64,000 nucleotides of DNA from Saccoglossus kowalevskii (lineage: Eukaryota; Hemichordata; Enteropneusta; Harrimaniidae), in the NCBI RefSeq assembly GCF_000003605.2, contig NW_003109083.1, positions 590,332 through 654,331 of the forward strand, written 5' to 3'. Shown in pieces: positions 15,001-28,600 of the stretch. A model generated the notes under the pieces. That model did not search any database. It was not told the origin of the DNA and saw only the letters and a program-made list of their open reading frames with translations. The stretch's first letter is position 1. Every line of letters starts with the position of its first letter. Made by a program: the position numbers and the translations under genes.

Positions 15001-18000
15001 TCTATAAAGTTGATCGATTCTTCGATTTCAATATAAGCTTACTATTACGACGTCCTGTGTTTTGTGTGCTGGATGTTCCACCTTCAGCTTCAGAAGAGCA
15101 GAACCTTTGCGAAAAGGGAATTTTCATAAAATGAAATTTATATTTTGTTTTGTTTTGTTTGAATAAATATTTTTGTCACAGAGCTGATACTATGATGCAC
15201 TTTATATGTTACGTCATACTTGGTTTTGTGCACCTGCTAAGAATTTAAGTTCATCAACAATTGTACAATATTAGTCATATGTATATTCAAGGTGCTTTAA
15301 AACGGTCTGAGCTGTAACAATGTATTATTCTAGAGTGAGAATATGCATTTCCGCCAGTACTCTTCCATTAGGAGTAATAATGGTACTTAGTGTACTAGCC
15401 TAGAGCATATGTTTCCGTCTGACACCTACTGTTAGTGAGATTCTTTCGGTTGAGAGGGTTTTGTGAGTAATTTGCAGCTCGTTAATTAGAAAAATGTCAA
15501 GTAACATGATTAGTATTTTTTTTCTTTGTTTATATGTTTTAGTCCATACCGATCACTTTTTATTTCCCCAAAACCGTATGTGTGCTGGTGAAGGAAGATT
15601 GGAGAAGTTGTTTGGTGGCGGTTACATAAGAACACAATTCGTAACAGTGATGGTGAATTTATTATATATGAAGTACCTTGCAATGTGAGTGTGGATTAAC
15701 TGCATACAATTCTGATGTTGTATATTATATTAACATGTTTATGAAAACATTTGTGAACATTTATAGAAGTGAATCTAAGTAAGCTGCTATAGTAATCTGT
15801 GTAACGTTGTAAAACGTTGTACTTTGGCTATTGCAAATATATGAAAAACAATATTGATATAATATATGAATGTGATCTTATTCCCATATTTTTTTTTTTA
15901 AATATAGCTTACAAATTTTCTTGAAATTAGTCGTTCTTTTTAAAGTTTAACGTACGCATGTATGCAAGTTGAACGAAACTTTACTGAGGTGCACGAAGTT
16001 TACAAACCGATGACAAATTGTTGAATTGCTTAGAAGGCACTTTCATCTATATACGTTTCAAAATTAGCTGCGTATTCATACCCAGTGAAATATGTTTGAC
16101 CTAAAAAAATTTAGCTGTATGACATATTACGATTGTCACAATGTTACATAAATACTCCTTAATTGGTACCAATATCTGTATTACGTGTTGAAGAAATAGT
16201 AAGTGCAAATTATTGAAATATTTACAAATATATTATACGTCAATTGCATGCCAGTGCGAACATATGGAGTGATACCCCAATTACAGCACATAGATGTATG
16301 GTTTTATAGGTCTCGTGTGCAATATGTAAAAATAGACAAATGATTAGGATCGTCTACTAGCATCGACGATGGAAATCAGAATAATGTGAACTATGCCATC
16401 GCGTATATTGTTTGTTCATGTCACGTGATCTATTTCCCAGAATCCACTTGATGTGCCCCAATTAAAGTGTTTCAGTTCCTCTTATTAGTAGCGAACTACT
16501 CTATACCAAGGGTCAACTCGTCGCATTGGAAGAAAAAATGTTTTCACGATTTAGAATTGTGCATTTCCTCCCCTGAAAATGGTCAATGGTTTGTGATTGT
16601 TGAAGAACGAAAATAACACATTCTTCTAAAAATACAGATGTATTTCACTGTACTACCTGTAATTTTCTTCCCTTTCCTGTTATGTTTTGTAATTCCCATC
16701 ACATCAATTTGTGATCGCATGACTGTGCGATTGTCATCTTTTGTTGTTCTGCATCAACTGCATAGAATGATTGTATCATCTATTTGCAGGTGGATATTAC
16801 AACTAGATCTAGTCTATCTATCAATGCGTGAAGAGCCGTGTGATTTATGGAGCTTAACAATGCATAACGTTCATTAACTCCCTTCAATGTCGATTAATTG
16901 GCCTGATTATAATTATCTATCCCCTGGCTAAATGTTCTCTCCAGTGGATGGTGTTACTAATCCTTGCTGTAAATGAAACAAGCCCGATAGACTAACCCCG
17001 TCCGGGTGCAATATGTTTATTCGGGGTTGGGTTACACGTTCTTGGCGTGGAATAATTTCGATTACTGAGCATACTTGTGAAAGAAGCCACGTTGGAGTGT
17101 GTAGTCGCCAGTTCAAATAGCACCTGTTGTACTTTACAAAACTTTTACCTTCCTTTTATAATTGTCTTGAAGCCTCGTCAGCACAGTATAACTTTGCCTG
17201 TTTGTCGTAAGTGGAAATGAAAAAACAATGTGACGCATTAAATTATGTCACCAGAAGTCTATCCCAAACGTTATTTAACGCAATTGTAATTTGCTACGAT
17301 TATATTTATAGATATAGTAAATGACGAATTTCGAGTATTACGTTTTAATGTTTTCATGTCATAGCTTGTTAAATTTCCCAACATTCAAAATTAAATTACT
17401 GCTAATCGTTTTCAAGTAGCAAACAGATCCGGTTAATCGTATGTATTATTTAGTACATATGTATCATAATTGACACATTGAACCTAGTAATTATTAAAAC
17501 TCTCGCGCGAATCTATAAACATATATAATTTCGCGACTAAATGTAATGATTGAATTAATCATAAAAATATTTTATAATATTATAGTAATATTATAGAACA
17601 TCAGAAACTACAACAAATTGGGTTTAGCATATGACGTGTTGACCGACCGTAGTACGTGATTTAATGACTAATTTGCCAATTACATGAGTCGAACCTCTGG
17701 ATGCCGTGGTTCGATGTTTTTAAAATACGAGTTTATTCTTTGATATCGATGTTCAAAGTCGCCATGTGCACCCAAGGATTGTGGATTATATTATATTATA
17801 ATTATTGTTTTTTTTTAAAGAGCGCTTACATATTTTTTTCTGCTACATTTATCTGATTGTATTTTCGTTGCTAACACACATTGTACGCGTTTGCAATGAT
17901 TTGCTTATCAATAAAATGGAACCCCGAAATATTTGAAATAAGTCACAACCCTTGCACATGATGTGTTGTATCCGTACTGCTTGATTCCTGGCTTTGCACG

Positions 18001-18104
18001 TGACAATATGGCCGCAGGATAAAGAACATCACTCGTGAACACGACTTCCATACTTCACAACCTAAGGGCGTGGCCATTGGGTTCAGTCACATAATGTTAT
18101 ATAA

Positions 18105-18460
18105 TATTATACACCGTAACTCCATAAGTTACAGGGTGTCGTAATTTTGTGGTATTGCGCTGGACATTTTCATCCTACCATATTAGGAAATGCGAATTCC
18201 AAATATGAAGCGATCACGCGCGTGAGCTTCCTCTAATAATAAAAACAAACATGACAGCCCCCAGGGTTTGACTGGACTCCACACAAAGAAGTTCGCTAAA
18301 GCTGTTCTAAAATTTTTGGATTTCGGCATTCCCATGACGTATCCTTAGAGGAAAAGATGTATAATAATAAGGTTAATGCGGGATACAGCAAAGTATGCAC
18401 TCAGACAGTACGCCGTCGCATCGACATATTTATGTTGTAACGTCTGAGTGAACATACTCT
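18105..18460 (+). mobile_element. MITE-like element, copy 2
   Basis: It begins near ATTATACACCGTAACTCCAT and continues through the shared CCATATTAGGAAATGCGAAT block. At about 18355-18376 it reaches an end reading AGATGTATAATAATAAGG, which is the inverse of the family's left end. A further block with ACTCAGACAGTACGCCGTCG follows, matching the foldback arm region next to the copy at 30.7 kb. It is non-coding and of the same family as 6501-6666 and 30727-31083. Confidence 0.65.
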
Positions 18461-19491
18461 TGTGACGTTTCATTATTTTCATGCAATCATTCACTACAGT
18501 ATTCATTAGACAGCGTCAGTAGACGTAGGTGTCTACCATAACAGCGGAATGTTCACAGTATTCAGTATGCTTTACACTAATTGGGTTTTAACTATTTAGT
18601 TCATGTACACGTTGTAATGCACAGTCACATCGTGGTGCGAGAACTATACGTCAAATATAAACAATACAGACTTTAAAAGCGGAGTAGGAAACCGTTGGCC
18701 TGGAGCCGGGAGGGTTCCGTGCATGATTGATATGTATACATTGATATCAGAGATTATTTTAATTAACGACACTACATAATAGTATGTTTTTTTACAATCA
18801 CACTCAGTATATTAATAACAATTGAATCATTGCTGCTTGGCAGAAAAAGTGTTTCCAATGCAGGTAGATGAATCAACAATTTGTATATTATATGGTGACG
18901 TCTTATCGAGCATCTTGAAGACAAACTATACGTAAGCACTCACTGGCGTTAGTTAACTTAATTGCAAGTATGAAAAAGAGTATCCTGTCATTAAATATGA
19001 CTAACAAGTTGATTCACATACATCAAATTCCTTTAACAAAAACGTCTAGACGTGCCATCATGTATGGATACAGTTTCTTTATAGTCAATTAACTGCCATC
19101 ATATAAAACAACTCAAAGACATTCAACTTTGCAAATGACTTTGCAATTCAGATAATCGTGCATGGTTGGTGTCATAGTAAATATTGAATTCGTTTTCGCT
19201 GACGCACTTATACGATTCTCCAAGAAAGACAAAAACACCGCCAGCTACTCACACTAAAATACGAGGCTTGTCTTTGAGATATTTAGTCGAGCCCCTATTC
19301 TGGCATTTACAGAACTGAGCAGCATTTTATATCTAGCAGGTTTCCGTGAGGATGTTATCAAATTGCTCTTAAAATCCGTTTTAAATGAGAAGTGTCTTCT
19401 TTCAAAATTAGCTTGTAATTTGCCACTGACTTGAATGGTCGGCTGCATATTTTCATAAAGCTAGGGAGGTTCGCATGCTCTCCTCGCTCAG

Positions 19492-19502
19492 TATATATAT
19501 AT
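19492..19502 (+). promoter_or_regulatory. Candidate TATA box of the receptor gene
   Basis: An alternating TATATATATAT tract lies 49-59 bp upstream of the signal-peptide ATG. A start about 25-30 bp downstream would give a short 5' leader. It would also exclude the out-of-frame ATG at 19520. The placement is inferred: TA-rich tracts are common in this window and no transcript evidence is available. Confidence 0.35.
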
Positions 19503-19550
19503 GCCTCATAGTTACATCAATGGAACGGAGGGATCGTCTGTATTTCAAAA

Positions 19551-19621
19551 ATGTACGCTCTACAACTACTTCCAACTATCGTATTAACAATACTGCTGTT
19601 GGATGTTGAGGTCGAATGCAG
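19551..19621 (+). CDS. Receptor exon 1: signal peptide
   Basis: ATG at 19551 is preceded by A at -3. It opens a hydrophobic leader, MYALQLLPTIVLTILLLDVE, typical of a secretory signal. The exon ends CAG|GTATGT and leaves two bases (phase 2). The first base of exon 2 completes the codon as Ser24, which joins exactly in frame with exon 2. A TATA-like tract lies about 50 bp upstream. Assignment as exon 1 rests on the fitting phase and the leader, since the exon is 5.4 kb from exon 2. An additional upstream non-coding exon is possible. Confidence 0.75.
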
Positions 19622-22600
19622 GTATGTTAGTTAAGATCATCAATTCCTATTTTGTACGCTGTGTACTGTTCAGCTGCACGTCATGCTAGAAGCAGAAGTT
19701 CATCGTGGGTGTTAACTAAATTGCTAACACATTTATTAAAATTCACTGTGATATGTAGCATATGAGCAATTGATTGCGTTTTACAGATGAATATTCACTT
19801 GATGAACATATACTAATATCGTATGTAAATCACCGGTTGACCATCTTAGACTATGGTGCCATATGTTATATCACGTCCTCGTAGTACCACAATCACATCA
19901 GTGGTATTTCTATAATAACGATTAGGTCTTACAGCATCGTAACTGGGTATCCCCCACAAAACTCACTCATGTGTAGAATACACAAAAAACATATAACGCA
20001 CAAGTGTATGAATCAGTAGTCAAGTCAATATAAGCAGAGGTATGTTTACGTTAATACCAAGCGTGCCTCATCTACTGTTATACCACAGTACTGTGCTGTT
20101 ATTGTGTAACCAAGGAGGAAACACTCATAAATCAAACTAGGAGTAAGTGATACTGTCGATGTTAACAGCGAGGCATTATTTTGTCAAACGCCATTAACTA
20201 ACGGTGCAATGTCACCCATTAGGTAACTGGACTACACATGAGCAAGTTTCAACAGTCGGATTGCATTGTGTATGTCATGGCATTATAATATAAGTCTTTA
20301 GTGTATACTCGTTATGCTGATATATGTTGATTGTTTGAAACGGCGATGCTACAATACGTCTTCTTTTCACACTTCGGAGTGTGTTAACACGTTGAATGTT
20401 TGATGTATTAGCATGAATGATATAATTACCCCAACACAAAAAGAAATGACATACCATGTCATATCACTGCTAAGGATATAAAGCATGCCATAATTTTAAA
20501 TAGAAGCTGAATAAATGTATCCAAACAGATACAGACATTGTCATCATGCGTAACTATTATGTTCTTCATCAATGAGGTGAACAAGAAATTGAAGACTTTT
20601 CTTTAAGTGTATTTACATTCTGTATAGTTAAGTTGCATAACATTGATACTTTGGAACTAGTCTGTGTGTGAACAATCGACACAGCTAGGAAACGCCAATA
20701 TCACCCAATATGGTGGTGTAATATAAATCGTTGATAGCGTATGTTAGTTTATTTTTCGATGTTTGGTCCAGTTGCTACTGGTAACCAGCCATGTTATACT
20801 ATATACTGCTATGATAATTCTATATCTTAACCTATACTCGTGATTGACTGTCGGACTGACTGATTGACTGAGTATTTACGTTGTTAATATATCAATTTGA
20901 ACTGCAATTCGACATAAAACTTAAGTCATCGTAATATAACTGATCTATGACGTTACCAATCTACTTTCCGCACATTTAGCTTTTATACAAGATAAACTCG
21001 CATCAACACCTGATCGTTAATAATTTCGAAAACATTATTTATTTATTTATATATATATTGTTTATAAGTTCAATAATACATTTACATATATGAATATGAA
21101 TTGTGATTAGTGTGATCAAATAGTGTTTTCCACAATTAAAGATGTACATGTCATTTGAGAGAAACTAATAATGATAGTATTACATGAAAGTTATATAATG
21201 TTGTAATAGATAGCAAATAGTGGCAAGTAAACTTTGTTCTTGCCTTTAATTTTACCGAAAATGTTTTACATCACTTTACCAACGTTAGTTGAGAATATTT
21301 CACTCTACAGTCGTCGTCTATCATAACCCCTGTGAATAATGATTATAGTAATAAAAACACTAATGAAGGGCAATTTAGATCATTTTCACATCGTAAACAT
21401 TTTAATTATCATCTCGGTATTAAATTGTACTAATTAAGCCAAGCAAGCACAGATTTGGCAGTTGCATAATAGTCTGAATGAATTGAAAGCGTTTGAGACA
21501 CGTAGTTGAACGAGGCATCACGTTACATTTCCTACATAGACCATAACCACGATAACGGTATATTCAAAGAGCGAGCCAACCTACTTAACTACTAATATAT
21601 ATAATTCAGTTGTATTTGTCTAACGTGCAGTGAACCTAATGTAATGCACGGTGATGCACGTTAATAACAAGGGTCATTATGAGTTGGAATTAATGTGAAT
21701 TTTATTCTGTATTTCTAGAAAGGAAATTATGCTTGAATATTGAAACAATGTAAAGACGCCAAGGGAGTATATGTCAGTTGGTAAAATGCACTCAATTTAT
21801 TGAGTAATGTAAATTTGCCAAATGCCCACCATAAATAACATTTATTTGCACAATACTCATTTGTTAGTTGTCAGATTTATTGATATGACTCAAATCTTAG
21901 CAATATGTTTTCAGAATATTAGTAAACCTTTGTTCAACTGGTTTGGATTTTAAAATATGGAATCGCATACATGACATGTACATATGTTATATAATAAATA
22001 ACACAAATTTAAAATATACGAACATATGTCATCGTTGAGTTACAGTTTTTTTTTATTTTTAAATACGTGACAGTACATAAATATGATGAATTCCGATGGA
22101 ATTACACCCGCGTTTACAATAATATTAGTCCATTTGCAATTCGGATAACAAAGGGAAAATAACGACGAGGTTGCGTAGACGTTTTTTTTATTTCAAAATT
22201 AATTTAGGTTGGTAGTGTTGTGTGTCAGATATGTCATAAATCACACTATACCTTAATCGCCTTCAGGGTTTCCTCATAGTAGTGTTATGTTGTGTTGTTG
22301 GTGTTGTGTTTCATGTCGTATTCGTTAATATAAATGTATAACTTTAATCAACACCCATCAGAAATGTTATCAACTACAACACTTATAAATAAAAGATGTA
22401 TAGTATATATTTCGTCCAGCACAATGATATGCGATCCGACGAAATAATATACAAAAACAACCCACAATGCTAGTACTCCGTAAATGTTTTCCAGATGTGG
22501 TTCTACATCGTAGAACTGAATACGGTATATGCATGACTACATTCTGGAATGTTGACAACGTGAATATTAAAACACAAAAAGTAAAACACTACTCGATTTA

Positions 22601-25600
22601 AAGCAACTGTGATTATAATTATACAGCAACTCTTGATTTGTCCAACCTAAAGTATAATAACCATTCCTGGGTTTCTCTTGGCATGACTGAATCATAAATA
22701 TATACATCAGAGACTGTGTGTTACTATTTATATTATTGTATGTTTCCATCGTATTGTGAAGTTTTCATCACGCTCGAGCTCATTTCAAAATATAAATTAT
22801 TTTCACTGAAAACCTGTTTTTACATGTGATTAAGCGAAGTAAGTTGAACAAACTACGATAACTCTGAATTAAGTCCATTATATCTTTCGGTTTTTTAAAT
22901 GAGTTGCAAGGAGATATAAATTAAGAATGACTAAATTCATCGGCTGGTCTCCGTTGTAACAACAATATGACACGAATGCGTTGCCCAGTAACCGTTCGCT
23001 CGATTACGTGGACAAGATAAAGATTTCAAAGAACAGTGTAACGTTGTGAGTGAATTAAAACTATTGAAAAAACGAACCACTTCAATTGTCAATTCTGATA
23101 ACCTAAAAATAGACAAAGAACAACAACTGGCATTGAAGGCACGTGGTGGGTATTTCTACGTTCATTGATTTTATGACGTAAAATACATTTTTACGGATAA
23201 CGAAACACCTCGCCGTCAACAATCAGTAGTATGATAAATACATATTTTGTATAATAATTTTAATCTATTTCAAGCTTCTGGTTCACACACATAGACAAAT
23301 CAGACTCTCAACTTTCAACGGACAAAAACACAATTCCATTCAATTGTGATTTCTGTTCACTGCAGATCTTGCGTATTGAGTAAAAGGTGCGGACCGAACG
23401 ATTCGATTTTGAACTTGAACTTCTCATTATATATGTCGAAATGCTGATATTTGAGAAGGGAATATTGCATTGAGATACCTTTACTTCATCAGACTGTACT
23501 ATAATCAAGTGTGTATGGCACATTATTAAGCACAGAAATACTTTTGTTGTCACTAGTAAACTGTGACCTTTGTTTTTTTGTTTTATGTTCGATTTCACGC
23601 ATGATGTGGGATATCTCAGGGAAGGAAAACGGTCTATTGTAGCTGAAATATTTTATTTTAATTTTATTTTCAATTACGTCATCATTTACTAATCAGTATC
23701 ACTCGTTTCACAACGAGAGTCAATTCACTTATAGTAATGACAAATGTAACAAGCAGTAGCTTAACATGTCGAAGTGTAGACGTTCATTGACATCAGTTAC
23801 GACAGTACTTCCCAGATATCGCACTGCTTATACTCTATTTCATGTAGTTGAATGCACAATCGCGCTTTAGACAAGTCAATTAAATATATCTTATTCGCAG
23901 TACGATACGAGCTGAACCGGTCACACTGCATTTTCTGGATCAAAACTAGAGTTGTTCTACTTCAAACTAGGAGCGAACCGATTATTTAAATCAATCACGT
24001 GGTTTAGGTATTTTCAGAGACAGATAAAAACATTCATGATTATATTATGGCGCGTGACCAAGATGATCAATAATTATTTTCAGTTATTATAGAATTAACA
24101 TTATTTACATTGTCACACAGTCAGAGATAGGTAATACTTAATCTGCCATAGCGAACATCATTAAAGGACTATTCATTGCGACAGATTAACAGCAGCGCGA
24201 TCAATCATCACCTTTTTAAATTTACCTCATTACCTGACAACTCCAGTGGTGACCCGGACATATAATGGTATACACAAATCACGTTTACATATATAATCGT
24301 CGTGTACTATTCTATAAATTAGACGGTAGTTTAGGCCATGATATGAAATATTAGATTATAATTGGAGTAAATTGTGTGTTTATCGTCGGTATTTACTGTT
24401 ATGAGCATGTTAATTAAGTCCTGATATCGAAATTCCATTTGTAATTAGTGTACCTATATCGTAACCTCATATGTTAAATTGAGAATATCGTTTAAATTAG
24501 TGGCAATTGAAATCACGTGCGAAATTTATTAACATATAGAACCGTAATTTTACAACTAGTGAGATTAGTACAATGCTACATTCAGTCGGTCCACTTGTTA
24601 TCAATTGGGAGGCTGCTCATGCTAGATTTGAAACTCGGTTTGTGTAATTGTATATATGTATGTGTGTAATATGCTTGTAGTTTATCTTAATCCAAAAAAA
24701 TTCAAAAACGAAGAATACAACATTTATACGCGTCAACTTACTCGCTATATAAGTATCGTTATGTAGCAGACAGTTTTGCATAGTGTGAGATGTATACTAC
24801 CACATGTTCCGAGGCTAACCTCTCCCTGCCTTGTGCATCATGCATATATATTTCATTTCATAGCATGTGGTGTTTCGCCAGACATACGTACTAAATAAAC
24901 ACAAGCGATATGCATAAGATACAAGCATCATAAAAATAAATAAAATACGAGCATCATATAAAAAAAAAATATTGTATATTGAATCTCACAGTTGGGCGTC
25001 TCTTCTCATTACTAGATACGCACAATTGCTCTATAATGCAATGACACAGCAAGACTATGACAAGGATCTGAGACCAGTTGCTGGAGGTATGATAATGGCA
25101 TTTGTTACAATATACTTTGATTGCAATTTATTCACATCATTCATGTGTCGAAATACAATATAATGCGTATTGTTACGCTGTACTGTCATGATTCATACTT
25201 TATAAATTCATTTGGGTTCATTTTACTGTAATGTGAATAAAAAGAGCAAGCAAAAACTTGTCGGTAATTTACTTGTTAAGCTTAAGTGCTCGCAGGTTGA
25301 CCAAAGTGTTGAAATGCTTTCGTTCAATTCTGCGTCCGAAATGCAATTACAATTGCAAATGTTTGAAACACGTGCATTTTTGACGTCTTTTTGTCTCAAG
25401 AATAAAACTACTTGTTTTCTACTTTAGAAGGGAACTGTTATGATTCTCCAAGACATGCTGACGGACCCAACTGAGTTTAGTTCAATATGTTAATACTGTA
25501 TTGGGTCATAGGGTATTTTTATTAAAAAAAATATTGTGAGCACTGACAAGAAAATTAAAAGAACGCCGAAATAACATTATTTTGTGTTTCCCTTGTGTCA

Positions 25601-28600
25601 GTGGTGCTGGATATCGTTGTAACATGTGAATGGCTTAGTATCATGAGATCTGACTTTTTCATCATGTCTTGGCGTGGATTAAAGAATTGATAACATGCTG
25701 TGTCAATTGTACAAGCTGACATTAATAATCGCTTCCGTCTTTCTCCACTTTCTTCGTCTAGGCCCTCCTGTCAATATATCAGTGTTCATGTTCGTTACTA
25801 GCATTCATTCCCTGTCAGAAATATCAATGGTGAGTTCATTATTCAAAAAGTACAAGTGTGCGTCATACTATGGTGTGTTGAACTATTGAATAATTATTTG
25901 TTTGATAATTTATTATTTGCATTGACGTCATACTGTTGTCATAATGTATATCTGTCTCGTATCCACTCACTTTATTTATGAATTTTCATATTTCCAAATA
26001 CGCCTCTAGCAGTTTTACTTTATGCATGAAAATTATATTTCTATCATAGCTTCAGTTATTATTTTTTAGCCTAGGTGAAGTATTTCGTTTACATCTGTAC
26101 CGTCGTCTGTAAGTAAGTACTTCACAATAAATTGAGTACTGACATTTCCCAGTACATGAAGTATCTCTTGCCAACAACTCCGACTCTACTTATACATGGG
26201 TGCGGTGAACTCAAAACTGTTTTCTCAAAAAACGTGATAAATGCAGATGCTGATATTCTAAATATTCTTTTCATTTCCATCTGCTGCATATATGTATATT
26301 CGTGTAGGTTTATACCTCATTTAAACGCCCCTCCACACCTGTTCATCAGTGAATATTAATCCATCAGTCGTCAGCGATCTGTGCAGCTAAGATAGTTGGA
26401 GTGATTACGTGCTCTGTGAAATACTTGTTCATACATATTACATATACATTATTTGTATAAAATACAATTTGCGAATTTTAGTATTAGACATACATTTGTA
26501 ATAAGCTCTATGTTACTGTGTAATTTGGTGAAGTATTCGGTACTCATTATGTGAAACACTCGTATTTGTATTTCTTATAGAGTAACTTTAAAATTCAGTA
26601 AGGTAGCAATATTTAATCGTTTTTATTTTTCTCGTACTCCGCTAAATATGAGAGAGTTTCACAGAACACAAATATAATAAGAACTACACGGGAACTCACG
26701 TGCACATGACTTGTCAAATGAAATCATTATTATTCTCACAACTGTGCGTTGGGTGGTGTTGATGTGTAATTTGTTTCTCGGCATTCATAGTAAATCATAA
26801 TAAAATAAGTAACTGTAGATTTTCAATTTATTAGGGTTTTGCGAAGACAAATTACACGTCTAAAACTTTCTCAAACTTCAATTCCACAGCTTAGCTGTAT
26901 GTTATGAATATTGAAGTATTTACTGTATTGTTAAATCAGACTTTCTGTTAAATTTATTCTATAATTTGAGAGACGACATGCTACTTCAATCATCGAGTAT
27001 ACGTATTCAATACCTTGTCACTCAGCAGACTTTAAATATATGCTTTTTTTTACTAACCGTGACCCCACTCTGGCAGAAATTGTTAATACGAAATACGATA
27101 TTACACTGTTTCCTGGTGTGACGTCGCCTCCCAGCTTTTCTACCGGCCATACACTCAGAGGGCAAAGCAATTTCAAACACATATACATATAGATTTAAAC
27201 GTATTCCTTTTGTGGTTTATCTGTGGCAGGATATTAATCCTCTTTAATGGGAGATTGTCAGGACGCTGTTCAATCGATCTGTAGTGGCAGATGTAATATG
27301 AACGACTGCTTCTCCGACTGCCTCTTAGAACATGGAAGCGAGATATCGGAAATCAAAATCTAAATTAAAATAACGTTTTAGAAGTTCTATACTGTGTATA
27401 ATCATTCAGCAAGTACATTAGGGTACAGTAGCTCAGGTGGGCTATCCTCCCTCGGGATTTCCGCTATAAATGACATAAATACTAAATATCTGAAAGTGAA
27501 CAGCAGATTTAGATTCAGGTGGAATGTTTGATTACAATATTTATATATTCTAAAGCAGATACTTTAAAGGTTACAAAAACTATAAATATATAAACAATAT
27601 AAATTCCAATCACAGTTTTAGCTAATACGTTAGTTCAAGGGTGGCTCTTTTACTATTTCTTAACAAGAAATGGTCCGAATGATGCATGCCAAATTGCCGT
27701 TGAAAACATCTGCAAATTCGTACTCAAAAGACAATATTAATTGGAGTCCTAGAAAAAGCAGACTCTGAATGTCTGCGATTGAGTGAAATCTTCTCCCAAT
27801 GGATCATATACGTCGACCTTATTTTCTAAGTATGTAATTAATTTTAAAGCTATTCGGCGATGCCTTGAAATGTTGTTGGTGCCTGCTCTAAGGTGGAGCA
27901 ATGGCATTTACCTGTACCAATTCAAACAATGTAGTCGGACGACCGTATCAGGATAATACGACCTCCAATATATAATTACTTTCAATCCCATTAAAACCGT
28001 ATAGTGAAGTGTTAACCGTGGCACAGTGGTGAAATAGACCATATGATAAGCGAACTATCTGCACTGAATGTGTCTCTTCCTTCTGAGGTCAATGAGAGAA
28101 CATGCAGGAATCCAGTAATATATAAGTATCACATTTTCTCTAATGGCATGAATGCAAGAACGGGTTTTGACGTAGCGGTATGCCCATTTCATACATTGAA
28201 TATTTGACCCACGTACTAATAAGTTCGCACACGCACTGGCTGCAACTTATGATTAGAGAATCTTTCAAGATATATAGTTGGAGATATAACATTGTCTTCA
28301 TACTATGTATAGTAGTAGTATATTCAGTCAAAACTACGACACCTAGAATGTATAAGGTCACTAGCTACAAAGCGTGTCAGGTTCCGTGTAAATTACCAGA
28401 CATAAATCTGTGCAACTATTGCGTACATGTGTTTGCCTTCTTCAGTTGAAGTGTCTTGAAAAATCCTCTTCTCCGACGCAAGTGATCTGTGACATTGGAT
28501 ACACGGGTCTTTGAGTTCTCGTTTGTTGATAATATACTACCATGTTTACCATGACACCACTGTTAAAACATATATTATTTACGGAACACGTAAAAGTAAA

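Larger units (their letters stand above)
1..19490. other. Upstream intergenic region, no gene recognised
   Basis: No open frame here exceeds what chance predicts in AT-rich DNA. I recognised no protein motif, tRNA, rRNA or snRNA. The region holds a TTAC simple repeat, a pair of diverged dispersed repeats near 1.2 and 3.8 kb, a partial MITE-like copy at 6.5 kb, a GAATA microsatellite at 11.9 kb and a fuller MITE-like copy at 18.1 kb. Short exons of an unknown gene cannot be excluded without transcript data. Confidence 0.55.

Noticed and set aside
27247-27363. A 38-codon frame with five cysteines in intron 3
   Set aside because: No signal peptide, no promoter or splice context and no recognised family. 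The length is ordinary for chance, so it is not listed as a gene.
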